This document shows, piece by piece, positions 26,796-37,100 of a stretch of DNA of 64,000 bases. Within the stretch, counting starts at the first letter, position 1; every line of letters begins with the position of its first letter. Position numbers and translations under genes: made by a program. This DNA comes from DASRDB01 sp035652815 (GTDB lineage: Bacteria; Chloroflexota; Ktedonobacteria; Ktedonobacterales; Ktedonobacteraceae): contig DASRDB010000022.1 in the NCBI GenBank assembly GCA_035652815.1, positions 124,001 through 188,000 on the forward strand. The letters run 5' to 3'. The notes under the pieces were generated by a model. That model was not told where the DNA came from, ran no database searches, and saw only the letters and a program-made list of their open reading frames with translations.

Positions 26796-28118
26796 ATGGC
26801 ACACTCCTCTTCTGCTGAACACGTCGTTATTATTGGCGGTGGGGCATCTGGAGCGCTAATTGCGGTGCAGCTGGCCGAGCGCGGCTTCCGCGTGACTGTT
26901 GTAGAGAAGGCACAGATTGGCAATGGATCTTCCAGCCGCTCTGCCGCAGGAATCCGGGCGCAATTCAGCACAGAGGAGACAGTGGTTGGCATGCAGTACA
27001 GTGAGTGGTGGTATCGCCACTTCCACGAATTTTTACACAGCCCGCCGGAGGTACGCGAGCAACCGGTGTTCCGCCAGAACGGCTACCTCTTTCTGTACGA
27101 AGCCCCGGACGCCATCCCTGCATGGCAGCCTCGCTTACGGCAAGAGGTCGCCGAGATCTGGCAGCAAGCACAAGCAGCCGCTACCATGCAGCAGCGAGTC
27201 GGGCTTCCGGTTGAAGTATTGTCGCCGCAGGCGGTGCGGGAACGCTGGCCGCATCTTCTCCCTGACCGCTTGATAGGAGCAACATGGTGTCCAACTGATG
27301 GCTTTCTCCTGCCACATATGATTTATACCGAGGGCTTCCGCCGCGCTAAAGAACTCGGCGTTCAGATACAACAGCAGACGGAAGTACTCGGAGCGAGACT
27401 CTATGCTAATCGTATCACCGCTCTGATAACAAATAAGGGAACGATAGAAGCTGATTGGGTTATCAATGCAACGAATGCCTGGGCATCCCACGTCAGCTCA
27501 CGCATTGGTGGCATGTCGCTGCCCGTTTCGCCAACGAAGCGCTACCTCTATTTTCTCAAGCCAGCGCAACCTGTGATGGACGCAGACGCATGGCATTGCC
27601 TGCCTATGACTATCTATGGGATAGGCAGCCATCGGGGTGCGCATTCTAGACCAGAACATGACTTGTTGTTGCTTGCCTGGGCGCATGAGACCACGCCGGA
27701 GCCGGACTTTAGCGAGGCTGACCAGGATCGTATTGATCCGCCTTTCCGCCATGATAACGGCATTGACAACTATGGATGTGCCATCCTGGAGCAGGTAGAG
27801 CAGTTCTCTCCGCTCCTGGCCAATGCTGGTGGTTTAGTGGCAACCACCAGTGGGTTTTACGGCATGACGCCCGATGCTAATCCTCTGATTGGTTTTGATA
27901 TCCAGCAGCAAAACCTTATTCATGCTGTTGGTTTTTCAGGACATGGGCTGATGCACGCGCCGATTACTGCTTTGTTGGTCGAGGCATTACTAACAGGTGA
28001 GGCGAAGCAGGGACATGTTCCCCTTCCTGCTCCTTTCAACCAGGCGACCATTGATATCTCGACCTTTGCGCCTGGACGCTCCTTTGGGCGGTCTCGGAAA
28101 GAGACGCTGGTTCTGTGA
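26796..28118 (+). CDS. FAD-dependent oxidoreductase (DAO / sarcosine oxidase-like)
   Basis: A 440-residue protein. The dinucleotide-binding motif VVIIGGGASGALIAVQLAERGF is at the N-terminus and the C-terminal FAD motif reads GFYGMTPDANPLIGF and AVGFSGHGLMHAP. This is the DAO family, which oxidises N-substituted or D-amino acids. The substrate is unknown. A TATAAT-like -10 sits at 26746-26751 with a poorly spaced TTGCAG upstream, so the promoter is uncertain. Confidence 0.88.
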   Translation: MAHSSSAEHVVIIGGGASGALIAVQLAERGFRVTVVEKAQIGNGSSSRSAAGIRAQFSTEETVVGMQYSEWWYRHFHEFLHSPPEVREQPVFRQNGYLFLYEAPDAIPAWQPRLRQEVAEIWQQAQAAATMQQRVGLPVEVLSPQAVRERWPHLLPDRLIGATWCPTDGFLLPHMIYTEGFRRAKELGVQIQQQTEVLGARLYANRITALITNKGTIEADWVINATNAWASHVSSRIGGMSLPVSPTKRYLYFLKPAQPVMDADAWHCLPMTIYGIGSHRGAHSRPEHDLLLLAWAHETTPEPDFSEADQDRIDPPFRHDNGIDNYGCAILEQVEQFSPLLANAGGLVATTSGFYGMTPDANPLIGFDIQQQNLIHAVGFSGHGLMHAPITALLVEALLTGEAKQGHVPLPAPFNQATIDISTFAPGRSFGRSRKETLVL

Positions 28119-28373
28119 TGACTTCCCACGCTTAGAAAACAACCTTGAGGCGGCCCATAGTTTGACAATTCCCTCCTTCCCTTGCTATACTGTATCGGCT
28201 TTGCCTCAGTAGTTATAGGACATGCGTACTAATATTCTGTACAGCTTGAAAGGGTTTCTGCATATTGGCTCCTCCCTTAGGGAACTATGAAGCCCTCTTT
28301 GGTGAACTGGTTTGATCTGCGAGCAATAGAGTCGTCTGCAGGTCAAGACCAATTCACTGAAAGGAGTAAAACC

Positions 28374-29141
28374 ATGATTAAAGAAGAGAGAGAAGTTGAA
28401 CGGCATGTTCGACCAAACAGGGGCGAACCATCGTATATCTTTGTTCGGACGCCACCTCCCAAACGTAGACGTGGCTGGATCAGAGCGATAGTTGTCGCTC
28501 TCATTGCTTTCGTGTTCCTGGCAGGAGGAATAGGCCTCTATACTAAGATGGGCCAATTGTTCCAGTTTTTTCAGCCGCATAATGCTTCTGTTACTCTTGC
28601 AGCACCCAGGATCAGCGCGGGCCAAATTCACCTTACCAATGTGGTGCAGTACGCTTACCAGGATTTCCAGGCAACTGAGTCTGCAACAGTGACCGACCAA
28701 AGTGTCCAGGAGTGTCATCCTTTCTGGCCAATCAACTGTCAGCCCGTCTCAGTCACTGAGACAGTCACATGTACTGCATTTGTAGAAGCTGGTGTTGACT
28801 ATGACGCTCACCCGCCAAGACTTGATTTCGGCTCTGGTTCCACCGCAAAAACTGTTACCATCACTGTCGTCAGTCCCACATTCCTTCACTACGGAATTAC
28901 CACAACCGATATTAAGGACAGTAGTGACAAATATGGAGTGACAACGGACGTCACTGACCGGTTGTTAGCTCGTTGCAAAAACGATGTGTATACGAAGGCG
29001 CATGATACACAACTGCTGGTCCAGGCTAAGCAGCATGCTCAGGCTAAAATCATTGCCGATGCTGCTGCGTATGGCTTTAAAGCCAGGGTAGTGTTCATAG
29101 ATAGTTCCAGTTCATCGACGACTTCCACTGCGCATGGTTAG
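28374..29141 (+). CDS. Membrane-anchored DUF4230-like protein
   Basis: A 255-residue protein. AAAGGAG precedes ATG 28374 by seven bases, which rules out the longer frame starting at 28287. A basic patch (PPPKRRRGWIR) is followed by one span (AIVVALIAFVFLAGGIGLY). The rest resembles DUF4230 in outline: AGVDYDAHPPRLDF, a Val-rich strand TVTITVVSPTFL, then a helix with LLVQAKQHAQAKIIADAAAYGF. Function unknown. Confidence 0.7.
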   Translation: MIKEEREVERHVRPNRGEPSYIFVRTPPPKRRRGWIRAIVVALIAFVFLAGGIGLYTKMGQLFQFFQPHNASVTLAAPRISAGQIHLTNVVQYAYQDFQATESATVTDQSVQECHPFWPINCQPVSVTETVTCTAFVEAGVDYDAHPPRLDFGSGSTAKTVTITVVSPTFLHYGITTTDIKDSSDKYGVTTDVTDRLLARCKNDVYTKAHDTQLLVQAKQHAQAKIIADAAAYGFKARVVFIDSSSSSTTSTAHG

Positions 29142-29175
29142 GTAGGGAAAGCCTTGCCTTCATCTGCGGTTGCCA

Positions 29176-29865
29176 TCAGGACTTCACTACCGAAATCGAG
29201 AAGCCATCGGTAAAGTTGTCATCCATTGCCAGGGCGAGCGAGACCAGGCGGGGATTGCTGGCAATACGCCTGTTATATTCGATGATCCCCTTATCGTAAT
29301 CCTGGTTTTCGGCACTGCCCGCATTGGGAAGCGATTGAAGTCCTCTGCCCTGTTTAATGGTGTTGTCGGCCACGATGATGCTTCCTGGGCGCGTCAGCTT
29401 CAAGGCCCATTCAAGATAGTGTGGGTAGGGCGGCTTGTCAGCATCAATAAATACGAGGTCGAATGGAGCTTCGTTTGTTAATTGGGGGAGCAGATCGAGC
29501 GCATTGCCCACGCGCACCTCTGTTCGCTTGGCGACTCCCGCGTGTTCAAACGAGCGGCGCACCACTTCGGCGTGTTTGGGGTTGATTTCTAACGTAATTA
29601 GATGACCATGCTCCGGTAGAGCGCGGGCCAACCAGATGCCGCTGTAGCCGCCAAGCGAGCCAATTTCGAGAATCTTGCGCGCAGAACAGGCGGCAACCAG
29701 CAACTGCAAGAACTTTCCTTGAATGGGCGAAATTTGAATCTCCGGCAGTCCCTCTTGCCGCATGGATTGTAGAGCAAAGCGCAGTCCCTCATCCTCCTGG
29801 GCAAACATCCCGGTGATGGCTGCTTGAATGCGCTGTTGTTCTTGTGAAGTTGTGGATTCCGTCAT
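29176..29865 (-). CDS. SAM-dependent O-methyltransferase (class I, CCoAOMT-like)
   Basis: A 229-residue protein. SAM-binding motifs are KILEIGSLGGYSGIWLA, LITLEINPKH and FDLVFIDADKPPYPHYLEWA, and the metal-binding region IIVADNT. These are features of catechol- and caffeoyl-CoA-type O-methyltransferases. It starts inside the last codon of the large regulator gene (ATGA overlap) and is cotranscribed with it. The methyl acceptor is unknown. Confidence 0.9.
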   Translation of the reverse strand: MTESTTSQEQQRIQAAITGMFAQEDEGLRFALQSMRQEGLPEIQISPIQGKFLQLLVAACSARKILEIGSLGGYSGIWLARALPEHGHLITLEINPKHAEVVRRSFEHAGVAKRTEVRVGNALDLLPQLTNEAPFDLVFIDADKPPYPHYLEWALKLTRPGSIIVADNTIKQGRGLQSLPNAGSAENQDYDKGIIEYNRRIASNPRLVSLALAMDDNFTDGFSISVVKS

Positions 29866-32800
29866 GTTGCTGCCTTTCTCAGGTTTTCGTCCTTGTATTC
29901 TGCATTGCTATGGGCCAGAATGCGTTCAACCCATTCGAGATCGATGGTGGCCTGGCATTGCTTGAACAGGTCGCGAGCCTCGGAGAGGTAGATGATGCCG
30001 CGCAGGTAGGATTGCTCGCACTTTTCTCCTCTTTTTAGCAGCGTGACGCCATAGCCATGCAGGGCGCGAGCATAATCCAGCCGCATGCCATAGCGTGAGA
30101 AGATTTCAAGCGCCTGCTCGAAATAGGCATCGGCCTTCTCCCATTGTCCTTGCGCTGCCAGGATGCGCCCGAGCGCCCGTTGCGAACGAGCCAGCACGCG
30201 ATTGATGCCGTATTTTTGGGCTTCTTCCATGCTGCGCAGCGTGATCTCCCGGGCCTGCTCTAATTCACCCAGTAGGAGATGCACCACGCCTAAAGCGACC
30301 TGTCCCTCAATGGTCACTTCAACATCCAGCCCCTCGAGGGCAAGCGCCCGTTCCAACGCTGCCTGTGCCCGCCGGATGAGGCCGTTACAGGGGCCTATTT
30401 GTGTTGTATGCTGATTCTCAGGGTCAATAAAATCAACTTTACATTCTGCCACAGCCTCCGCAATGCGCCAATCGGCAAGCGCAATCAGAGCGAAGGCAAT
30501 CCAACGAGCGCTTTTCATTGCTCTTCCGAGTGAAAGTGCTTTGCGCGCGCACACTAAGGCGCTATGCATCTGCCCCTCATCCTGAAGAATGCTGGCGAGT
30601 ACTCCATAGCTCCAGGTCATTTGCTCTCGATCATTGATGCGCTCTGCCAGAGCGAGGCTTTGCCGGAACCATTCTTCTGCCTCTTGCAAATCACCGCAAC
30701 GCGCTGCGACATCACCAAGATTGCCTGTAACGAAGGCCATATTAGGTATGTCTCCCGTTCGTTCTGCCAGTTCAAGGGCGCGGTGAAAGTACTTACGTGC
30801 GATTTCATTTTCTGCCTTCATGGCGTGAACGGCTCCAAGATTACCAATGACGAGCGTAATCGCCATGATATGGCCTTCCTGCTCGAAAATCGCCTGAGCC
30901 TGACGCAGGTGATTAAGTGCTTCGTCATATTGCCCGCGTGTGGCTGCGATGACTCCCAGGATTTCGTGGCACCTGCCAATCTCTAGTGAATCGCCTATCA
31001 CAGAAAGTGAGGTGCGAGTAGGCAGTTCATTTTCCGTCAGGTGAGGATGGCGATAGGAAGAGGTAGTGTTTTGAATAGATTGCTCAAGCATTTCGAGCGC
31101 TTCCTGCGCATAGCGTAGAGCGTCTTCAATATTGCCTAGCCGCCAGTGAATGTTGCCTTGCTGTAGATGCAGGCAGGCCCAGGCGGGGCCGGATTCCACT
31201 CCCGCATCGGCCAGGACTTTCATACCGTGTTGATAGCATTGACTTGCCTCGGTAAAATCGCCCGTTTCGGCCCAGGCGCGGCCAATTTCGCGCCAGATCA
31301 ATCCCTGTCGCTGCGCCTCCAGTTGTCGCCATTGCTGCGCCTGTTGTTCGTCCTGGAAAGACGCCATATCCTTGACATGCTGGCCTCGAAGTTCAAGCGC
31401 CCGTTGATAGAGATGGCGCATCTCATCGTAGGTTCCATGCACCAGGTGACATTCTGCGAGCCGCTCTAACAAACTGGCAAGATGTAGCGGGTCTCGTACT
31501 TTTTCACCCGGTGTCAGACCTCTGGTGAGAGCGTCGCTAGCCAGGCGATAATAGTATTCAGCCTCGGTATAAGCGGAAAGCGTGTAGGCTCGATTTCCGG
31601 CTATTTGAGCATATTTGGCGAGCTGAACTGGATCACCGCCTCCTTTACTCAGGTGATGTGTGATGACCGCAGCGCCCTCTGCTTCCTTGCCCTGGTATTC
31701 TTGAATTAAGGTATGAGCAGCACGTCGGTGTAATTGCGTGCGCCGGGCTGCCGAAAGCTTCTCATAGAGATGGCTCACGATCAAGGGGTGCCAGAAATGG
31801 TAAGAGATCGTCGTTCCTGTTTCTTCCTCGGTGAGCAAACCGGCCGCCAGCGCCTCTTCTAGAAGGTCAAGAATGGTATCCTCGCTCAGATGCGCGTCTC
31901 CGGCCATAAAAGACACCTGGCGAAACTCAAAGGAACCACCAAGTACGGCCAGTTTACCGAGCAGGGATTGGCATTCCTGGCTAAGCTTGCTCAACCTGCG
32001 ATCAAGCACAGCGGCAATCGTCTCTGGCATAGGTGCGAGCCGACCAGGAGGGGTAGTAAGCGAATCCGCCTCAGGCGGGAGAAGAGGTGCATTTTGCATG
32101 CTGCTCAAACCGAGCGTTTCACTGACGCGCGCCAGTTCCTCGGCGAAGAAGGGATTCCCGCCCGCCTGGGTTTGAATACTGCGCACGATGGGTTTGGGCA
32201 AGTGCGAAACCAGTGAGCCTATTTGCTCTTCGTTCAAAGGTTGGATGGAAAGACTGACGAGGGCCTGTTCTCGTCGTAGATCATTGATGAGCGTGCGCAG
32301 ACCTGAGGTGGGGCTGAGTTCCACGTCGCGACAGGTGGCGACAAAGGCAATGCGCTCATTTTGCATGTGGCGCACAAGGTAGGCAAGTAAATCGATGCTG
32401 CTGTCATCGCTCCAATGAAGATCATCGAAGACCAGCAGCAGAGGCGTTGAATCGCTCAATGCTCGTAGGATGCCCAATGTCGTTTCCCACAGGTGCAACC
32501 GTTCCTGCTCTGGCGGCAGAATAGAAGAGGAAAGAACCTGACTCTGCGCGGTATCATAGGTAGCCAGTTCAGGCAGCAGGGTGCTGAGACGAGCTAGTTT
32601 CGCATTCGCTGAGCTTGAAGAGGTTTCTTCTCCATTACCGGAAGATTGGTCTTCAAATTTTGCCAGCAGATAGTCTTTCGGCACGTGTTTGAGCAACATG
32701 CGTAGTATCTCTGTCCAGGTGCGGTATGCAATGGTTGCTTCTTGCTCATACGCGTGCGCCCAGACAACTGACCAGCCATGACTATCAGCTTCCTGACTCA

Positions 32801-34277
32801 GCTCCTCTGCAAGGCGTGTCTTTCCAATACCCGATTCGCCGGTAAGCAGTAAGATATGAGGCACTTTTTGTTTTCTTACACCGGTTGATTGTCCTCTCTT
32901 GCCCTGTAATGCCCCATTGCTGGGCGACTCTTGCTGCCCGCTGCTTTTGTCGAGAGCGGGTTGTTCGATATCTCGTAGAAATTGCTGCATGACGGCAAGT
33001 TCGCGTTCGCGTCCCACCAGTTTGCTCAATTTGTGTCGGCTTAGCTGCAGGACAGGACGGGGTATAGGTTGAAAATGCTTTTCCCCGGTTCCTGCTGCGT
33101 TAGATGAAGTCGCCTGTGATTTTTCTGCTGGTTTGGGCGCAGATACAGGGAGAGAGGGGGATTGAGGCACCTGAAATGTTCCCTTACGAAGCGCATCATA
33201 TAATTCAGTCGTTTCAGGCAAAGGGTCGGTTTCGTAATCGCGCTTGAGAATAGTTGCCAGACGTTTGTAAGCTCGCAGCGCCTCGCCGCGCCGGTCAAGT
33301 TGAGTGAGCAGCACCATCAGCCTGCGTACCGCCGTTTCATGCGTTGGATCGGTGGCGAGCAGGCGGTCAAGTGGTTCGATTGCGCTGGTCAAGGCACCGC
33401 GAGTGGCGCGCAAATCGGCCAGGCGCAGGAGCAAACCCATCCAGCCCCGCCGCAATGCCTCACGGCGCGGAGTTGCCCATTCAGAATAAAGCTCTTCAAG
33501 CAGATAGTCGCCGCCGTACAGGCGCGCAGCTTCCTCGAGCATTTGCTCGACTTGTTCCGGGTCGGTAGCCAGATTGGCCTTGTTGAGCAGGTTTTCAAAG
33601 GCTTCTGCATCGACCCAGATCAGGCTGGCATCGGCCAGAATCAAGACATCTCGTTCCAGGCGCAACAATCGTGAGGCCGCCGGTCGGGTGATTTCCGGTT
33701 CGAGTATCTGACGTACCTCGTGGACCGCACCATTGAGTCGATTGGCTGCTGTTTCGATGTCGAGGTCGGGCCACAGCGCATCCATTGCCTGTTCCCTGCC
33801 TAACCGGCGACCTGGATTGCTCAAGAGAAGACCCAGCAGCGCACGAGCGCGACGACGATGCCACGTGCGATTGGTCACGGTTTGCCAGGAATCGCCACTT
33901 CTGCGCTCGACCCGGAATTGACCGAGCAGGTAGATACGTAATATCTGGCCGCTTTCACTGTTGCCCGCCCCCGGCGTCAATGTTTGTACGTTGTTTTCCG
34001 TGCCGTCTGTATTTGATCTGGTAAGGGATTTGTCCAGTGGCTCGCTTGTTGAGACTTGCATAGCCCCCTGGTTAGTCACGGCGAGGGATGATGGCATCTC
34101 GGCTTCAATTTGCGCGTCTTCCGGTGGCTGGATGCCAATATATTTGCTTACAGTACGCCCATTTTCGCTCCAATAGGCATACCAATACGGGCCATGACCC
34201 GCACCTTCCTTACATTTACGGCACCGTTGTTTTCCACAGCGCGTAAACTGCTGTCGATAGGTCACTTTACTCGTCAT
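29862..34277 (-). CDS. BTAD-AAA ATPase-TPR transcriptional regulator with N-terminal DUF6788-like segment
   Basis: A 1471-residue SARP/AfsR-like regulator. Residues ~1-50 are a Cys-rich segment (RCGKQRCRKCKEGAGHGPYW) like DUF6788. Next come a winged-helix domain (LLGQFRVERRSG, TNRTWHRRRARALLGLLL), the BTAD domain (AARLYGGDYLLEELYSEWA), a P-loop ATPase (LLTGESGIGKTRLAEEL and LLLVFDDLHWSDDSSIDLL), and about ten TPRs at the C-terminus. GGAGAGGG precedes ATG 34277. It overlaps the downstream O-methyltransferase gene by four bases. It probably switches on a nearby or distant metabolic pathway; the target is unknown. Confidence 0.9.
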   Translation of the reverse strand: MTSKVTYRQQFTRCGKQRCRKCKEGAGHGPYWYAYWSENGRTVSKYIGIQPPEDAQIEAEMPSSLAVTNQGAMQVSTSEPLDKSLTRSNTDGTENNVQTLTPGAGNSESGQILRIYLLGQFRVERRSGDSWQTVTNRTWHRRRARALLGLLLSNPGRRLGREQAMDALWPDLDIETAANRLNGAVHEVRQILEPEITRPAASRLLRLERDVLILADASLIWVDAEAFENLLNKANLATDPEQVEQMLEEAARLYGGDYLLEELYSEWATPRREALRRGWMGLLLRLADLRATRGALTSAIEPLDRLLATDPTHETAVRRLMVLLTQLDRRGEALRAYKRLATILKRDYETDPLPETTELYDALRKGTFQVPQSPSLPVSAPKPAEKSQATSSNAAGTGEKHFQPIPRPVLQLSRHKLSKLVGRERELAVMQQFLRDIEQPALDKSSGQQESPSNGALQGKRGQSTGVRKQKVPHILLLTGESGIGKTRLAEELSQEADSHGWSVVWAHAYEQEATIAYRTWTEILRMLLKHVPKDYLLAKFEDQSSGNGEETSSSSANAKLARLSTLLPELATYDTAQSQVLSSSILPPEQERLHLWETTLGILRALSDSTPLLLVFDDLHWSDDSSIDLLAYLVRHMQNERIAFVATCRDVELSPTSGLRTLINDLRREQALVSLSIQPLNEEQIGSLVSHLPKPIVRSIQTQAGGNPFFAEELARVSETLGLSSMQNAPLLPPEADSLTTPPGRLAPMPETIAAVLDRRLSKLSQECQSLLGKLAVLGGSFEFRQVSFMAGDAHLSEDTILDLLEEALAAGLLTEEETGTTISYHFWHPLIVSHLYEKLSAARRTQLHRRAAHTLIQEYQGKEAEGAAVITHHLSKGGGDPVQLAKYAQIAGNRAYTLSAYTEAEYYYRLASDALTRGLTPGEKVRDPLHLASLLERLAECHLVHGTYDEMRHLYQRALELRGQHVKDMASFQDEQQAQQWRQLEAQRQGLIWREIGRAWAETGDFTEASQCYQHGMKVLADAGVESGPAWACLHLQQGNIHWRLGNIEDALRYAQEALEMLEQSIQNTTSSYRHPHLTENELPTRTSLSVIGDSLEIGRCHEILGVIAATRGQYDEALNHLRQAQAIFEQEGHIMAITLVIGNLGAVHAMKAENEIARKYFHRALELAERTGDIPNMAFVTGNLGDVAARCGDLQEAEEWFRQSLALAERINDREQMTWSYGVLASILQDEGQMHSALVCARKALSLGRAMKSARWIAFALIALADWRIAEAVAECKVDFIDPENQHTTQIGPCNGLIRRAQAALERALALEGLDVEVTIEGQVALGVVHLLLGELEQAREITLRSMEEAQKYGINRVLARSQRALGRILAAQGQWEKADAYFEQALEIFSRYGMRLDYARALHGYGVTLLKRGEKCEQSYLRGIIYLSEARDLFKQCQATIDLEWVERILAHSNAEYKDENLRKAAT

Positions 34278-34577
34278 GTACGTGTTCCCTCTCCCCCAGA
34301 GAAGGTTGCCCAATTGGCATTGTAGTGACAAAATACGCTAGCCCCAGAAAAGTTGCCCCCTTTAAAAACTCAAAGTCTTACAGAAGACATGAGTATTATA
34401 CCCTATATGGGATACAATAACAATTATTCTAGCGACCAGTTTTCTGAATCCTTGATGAAAAAGGTGGTTATTCTGTCCATAGAGTTCACTCGAGAACTGC
34501 TTGACATGGTACACCACCTGGGACACAATAGCTGTCAGAAAGTTTGAACCGATATTTTTTATAAGAGGGCATCGTTG
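34278..34577. other. Intergenic region between divergent genes, no clear feature
   Basis: About 300 AT-rich bases between the giant regulator and the FixH/YtkA-like gene. Promoters for both directions should lie here, but I see no convincing -35/-10 pair. A 53-codon frame at 34389-34547 lacks a ribosome site and is not called. Confidence 0.5.
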
Positions 34578-35102
34578 GTGAGACGCTTATCGTTATTGTT
34601 GTGCCTGCTTGCGTATCTGCTTATCGCTTTGACGGCTGGCGGCGCTTCTCCGCTTGCTACTCAAAATGCGCGGATTGGGCCCTACGATCTGTTGTTGAGC
34701 TATTATAGCCTGCCACGTGCCGGGCAGGCGCTCAGTATGACCATCGAATCGAGTAGGCCGGGGGAACGCTTACAGTTTTCCCAGGCTGTTTTGAAGCCTG
34801 CGCCCGGTACAGATGGTAATATCGTCCCTGTCGTCATTATGCTAGATAGTGAAAATAGCGCCATCTCCGATGTCAATGTCACTCCGCCTGTACGCGGCTC
34901 GTGGCTCCTCCATTTGCGGGTAACTGGTTCCTCAGGTTCTGTAATTGGCGATGTTCCTATTGCTGTTGAAGGTCCGCCCGCCATTCCCCTCTGGCTTGGA
35001 TGGCTCATCGGACTGGTACCATTGCCCCTGCTGTGCTTTTTTATCTGGTGGCAGGTGCGCTGGCGCAAAGCCCAACGGCACCGTTTGGAAATGAGCGCAT
35101 AA
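34578..35102 (+). CDS. Exported protein with C-terminal membrane anchor (YtkA/FixH-like)
   Basis: A 174-residue protein. The N-terminus is a signal peptide (LLLCLLAYLLIALTAGGAS). The middle is a beta-sandwich-like domain with VTPPVRGSWLLHLRVTGSSG, similar to YtkA/FixH-like domains. The C-terminus is a span (PLWLGWLIGLVPLPLLCFFIWW) followed by basic residues. GTG 34578 has AGAGGG eight bases upstream; TTG 34575 is possible. The family assignment is weak and the function unknown. Confidence 0.6.
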   Translation: MRRLSLLLCLLAYLLIALTAGGASPLATQNARIGPYDLLLSYYSLPRAGQALSMTIESSRPGERLQFSQAVLKPAPGTDGNIVPVVIMLDSENSAISDVNVTPPVRGSWLLHLRVTGSSGSVIGDVPIAVEGPPAIPLWLGWLIGLVPLPLLCFFIWWQVRWRKAQRHRLEMSA

Positions 35103-35132
35103 TGCCATCTTCCTGTCTGTAGGAAGAGATGG

Positions 35133-35948
35133 TTACGCCTGTTTGACGCTTTCAGCCGCCCGGTTTGCGCTGGCTCGCACAAGCGGATCGACATCTTGCA
35201 TCAGATGAGCCAGGGCCATATGTGCTTCGCTGGAACTCATACGCGCAAGCAAAGGGGCGATTCGCTGCCGGTACTCGCTCTCAACATGGTTTGCCCACCG
35301 TAGTGCAACCGGCAGTAGATAGGGTTCAATCTCAGCGTCTCTCAGTGTGGGAAGCTCGGCAAAGATGCTGATAAGTAGTTCTTCAATATAGGGAATGTGT
35401 TGTTCGAATAGAGGCGCGAGAGGATAGAATATGTCATTGGGAGGAAACTTCTCCCAGGTGTAGGCCGCGTAGGGATAGCGGAAAGGCCAGAAGCAATCGT
35501 AGAGCATTTTGAGATAGGCCGCCAGTTCCTTTCTGCCTGTTTCTGTTGAAATGGTGGAAACATGCGTAGCTGCTGTAACAATCGTCACAAACACCGGTCC
35601 GGGTTGCGGGAGATAGCCTGCCTGTACCAGTAGACGCAGCCATCCAACAGCTTCAAACCGCATCGAAGCATCAGCAGAGCGTCGGAGATGAAGAGAAAGT
35701 ACATCAGCTAATTGCTCTCGAAGCCGCGTTTGTTCCTGCTGAGGAAGCTTCCAGATTTTACTCTGAAAGTGGTTAACTAACCGCGTTAACTGGTGCGGTG
35801 TAGTCGCTTCCTCAAGCTGTTGTAATAAGTCGGTGACTGACATTGGTTGTGCTTTCTGAACCGGACGCAAAACACCGCGCAACCGATTCGATAAAGTTTG
35901 CTCAAGATTGCCAGAAACCGGGAAGTGTGTTGTGCTTGTTGAACCCAT
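35133..35948 (-). CDS. Helical-repeat (HEAT-like) hypothetical protein
   Basis: A 271-residue, mostly helical protein. The C-terminal 80 residues have HEAT-like pairs (YRQRIAPLLARMSSSEAHMALAHLMQDVDPLVRASANRAAES). The N-terminal 50 residues are Ser/Thr-rich. ATG 35948 is chosen because GAGGAG lies nine bases upstream; the longer frame from 35999 has none. It is convergent with the exported protein. I do not recognise a family. Confidence 0.65.
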   Translation of the reverse strand: MGSTSTTHFPVSGNLEQTLSNRLRGVLRPVQKAQPMSVTDLLQQLEEATTPHQLTRLVNHFQSKIWKLPQQEQTRLREQLADVLSLHLRRSADASMRFEAVGWLRLLVQAGYLPQPGPVFVTIVTAATHVSTISTETGRKELAAYLKMLYDCFWPFRYPYAAYTWEKFPPNDIFYPLAPLFEQHIPYIEELLISIFAELPTLRDAEIEPYLLPVALRWANHVESEYRQRIAPLLARMSSSEAHMALAHLMQDVDPLVRASANRAAESVKQA

Positions 35949-36141
35949 CTTCTTTGCTCCTCTGCTGAGCTTTCCCCTCTTCACCTTACTTTTATGCATT
36001 TGTAACCATTGTTACTTTTGAGTATATACTAAGCTACCTGTATTGTCAAGGATATTCCAAATCTGTGTTCTTGCTGGAAATAACGTTTGCTTTTATTCAT
36101 TGTACTCTACTATTCTATTTCGACAAATCAAACAGCTTGTT

Positions 36142-36942
36142 TTAGAATGCTGCTTTGCGACTTTTTACCAGGAGGTAGTCATTGGTAAAGCTTGCGAGAT
36201 GACCATCAGCTTTGCGTTGAATCTCGAAGTAGCGCTGGGTCTCTGCGTCGCTTTCTAGAATAAACCGTTCGAGCGCGACTTTTTCCTCAGCGGGCATCTG
36301 CGAGCGTCTTGTCCAGTCGTCAAAGTCATGAGTTTTACGGAAAAATTCGACATGTTCGATAGTAAGTCTAGCCTCAGTAACGAGCTGCTCCCACTCTACA
36401 TAGGTTAAGGAACGGACATGAGACGAGTCGCGCCATATTTCGATCTGATTATCAAAGCGATCAAGTTTGGGGTCGCTCGGAGCCATGCAATCGATCAGCA
36501 AGAAAATGCCTCCCGGTTTCAAAACACACGCTACTTCGTGCATGAACTGAAAAACGTTGGGAAAGTGGTGCGGCGCGATGCGGCAGGTGACGCGATCAAA
36601 CGTTCCATCTGGGAAAGGCAGGTGTTCCGCGTCCGCCACCTTGAAGGTGGCATTCGTGACACCATGCGAAAGCAAGTTTTCACGCGCTTTTTCGAGCATG
36701 CGCGGCGTCAGGTCTGTTACTATAACGTGAGCTACATGCCGCGCGACAGCCAGTGCTGTATGCCCGCCCCCTGTTGCTACGTCGAGAGCTAGAAAGTCAG
36801 GTTGCCATTCACCCAGTTCAATCAAGCGCTTGAGATCGCTCCCCTCTTTATGTGAAAAACTGGTGACATAGCTTTCGGCAGTGCGTGAGAAATAGTCCTG
36901 GACGCGAGCTTTCGGGTCATTGCCTGAATTGAAAGATGCCAT
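36142..36942 (-). CDS. SAM-dependent class I methyltransferase
   Basis: A 266-residue protein. The SAM motif is ALDVATGGGHTALAVARHV, followed by VIVTDLTPRMLEKARENL, ADAEHLPFPDGTFDRVTCRIAPHHFPN and VLKPGGIFLLIDCMAP. This is the UbiE/Methyltransf_11 type. AAGGATGATCGA precedes ATG 36942. The substrate is unknown and it stands alone, divergent from recD2. Confidence 0.88.
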   Translation of the reverse strand: MASFNSGNDPKARVQDYFSRTAESYVTSFSHKEGSDLKRLIELGEWQPDFLALDVATGGGHTALAVARHVAHVIVTDLTPRMLEKARENLLSHGVTNATFKVADAEHLPFPDGTFDRVTCRIAPHHFPNVFQFMHEVACVLKPGGIFLLIDCMAPSDPKLDRFDNQIEIWRDSSHVRSLTYVEWEQLVTEARLTIEHVEFFRKTHDFDDWTRRSQMPAEEKVALERFILESDAETQRYFEIQRKADGHLASFTNDYLLVKSRKAAF

Positions 36943-37100
36943 TCGATCATCCTTTTCCTTTTTTAAATGATTGCTATTATTATACACTATTTAGCTCTGA
37001 TTTAATAGTAGATGGGCATTGCTCGACGTTTCCAAAGAAACTATGCTAAGATAGCATGGGATATTTCCTATCTGGAAGCAGTGCAAGAGAATAAGAAACT

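Noticed and set aside
34389..34547. A 53-codon reading frame between the regulator and the exported protein
   Set aside because: No ribosome site, no recognisable motif, AT-rich gap; support is too weak.
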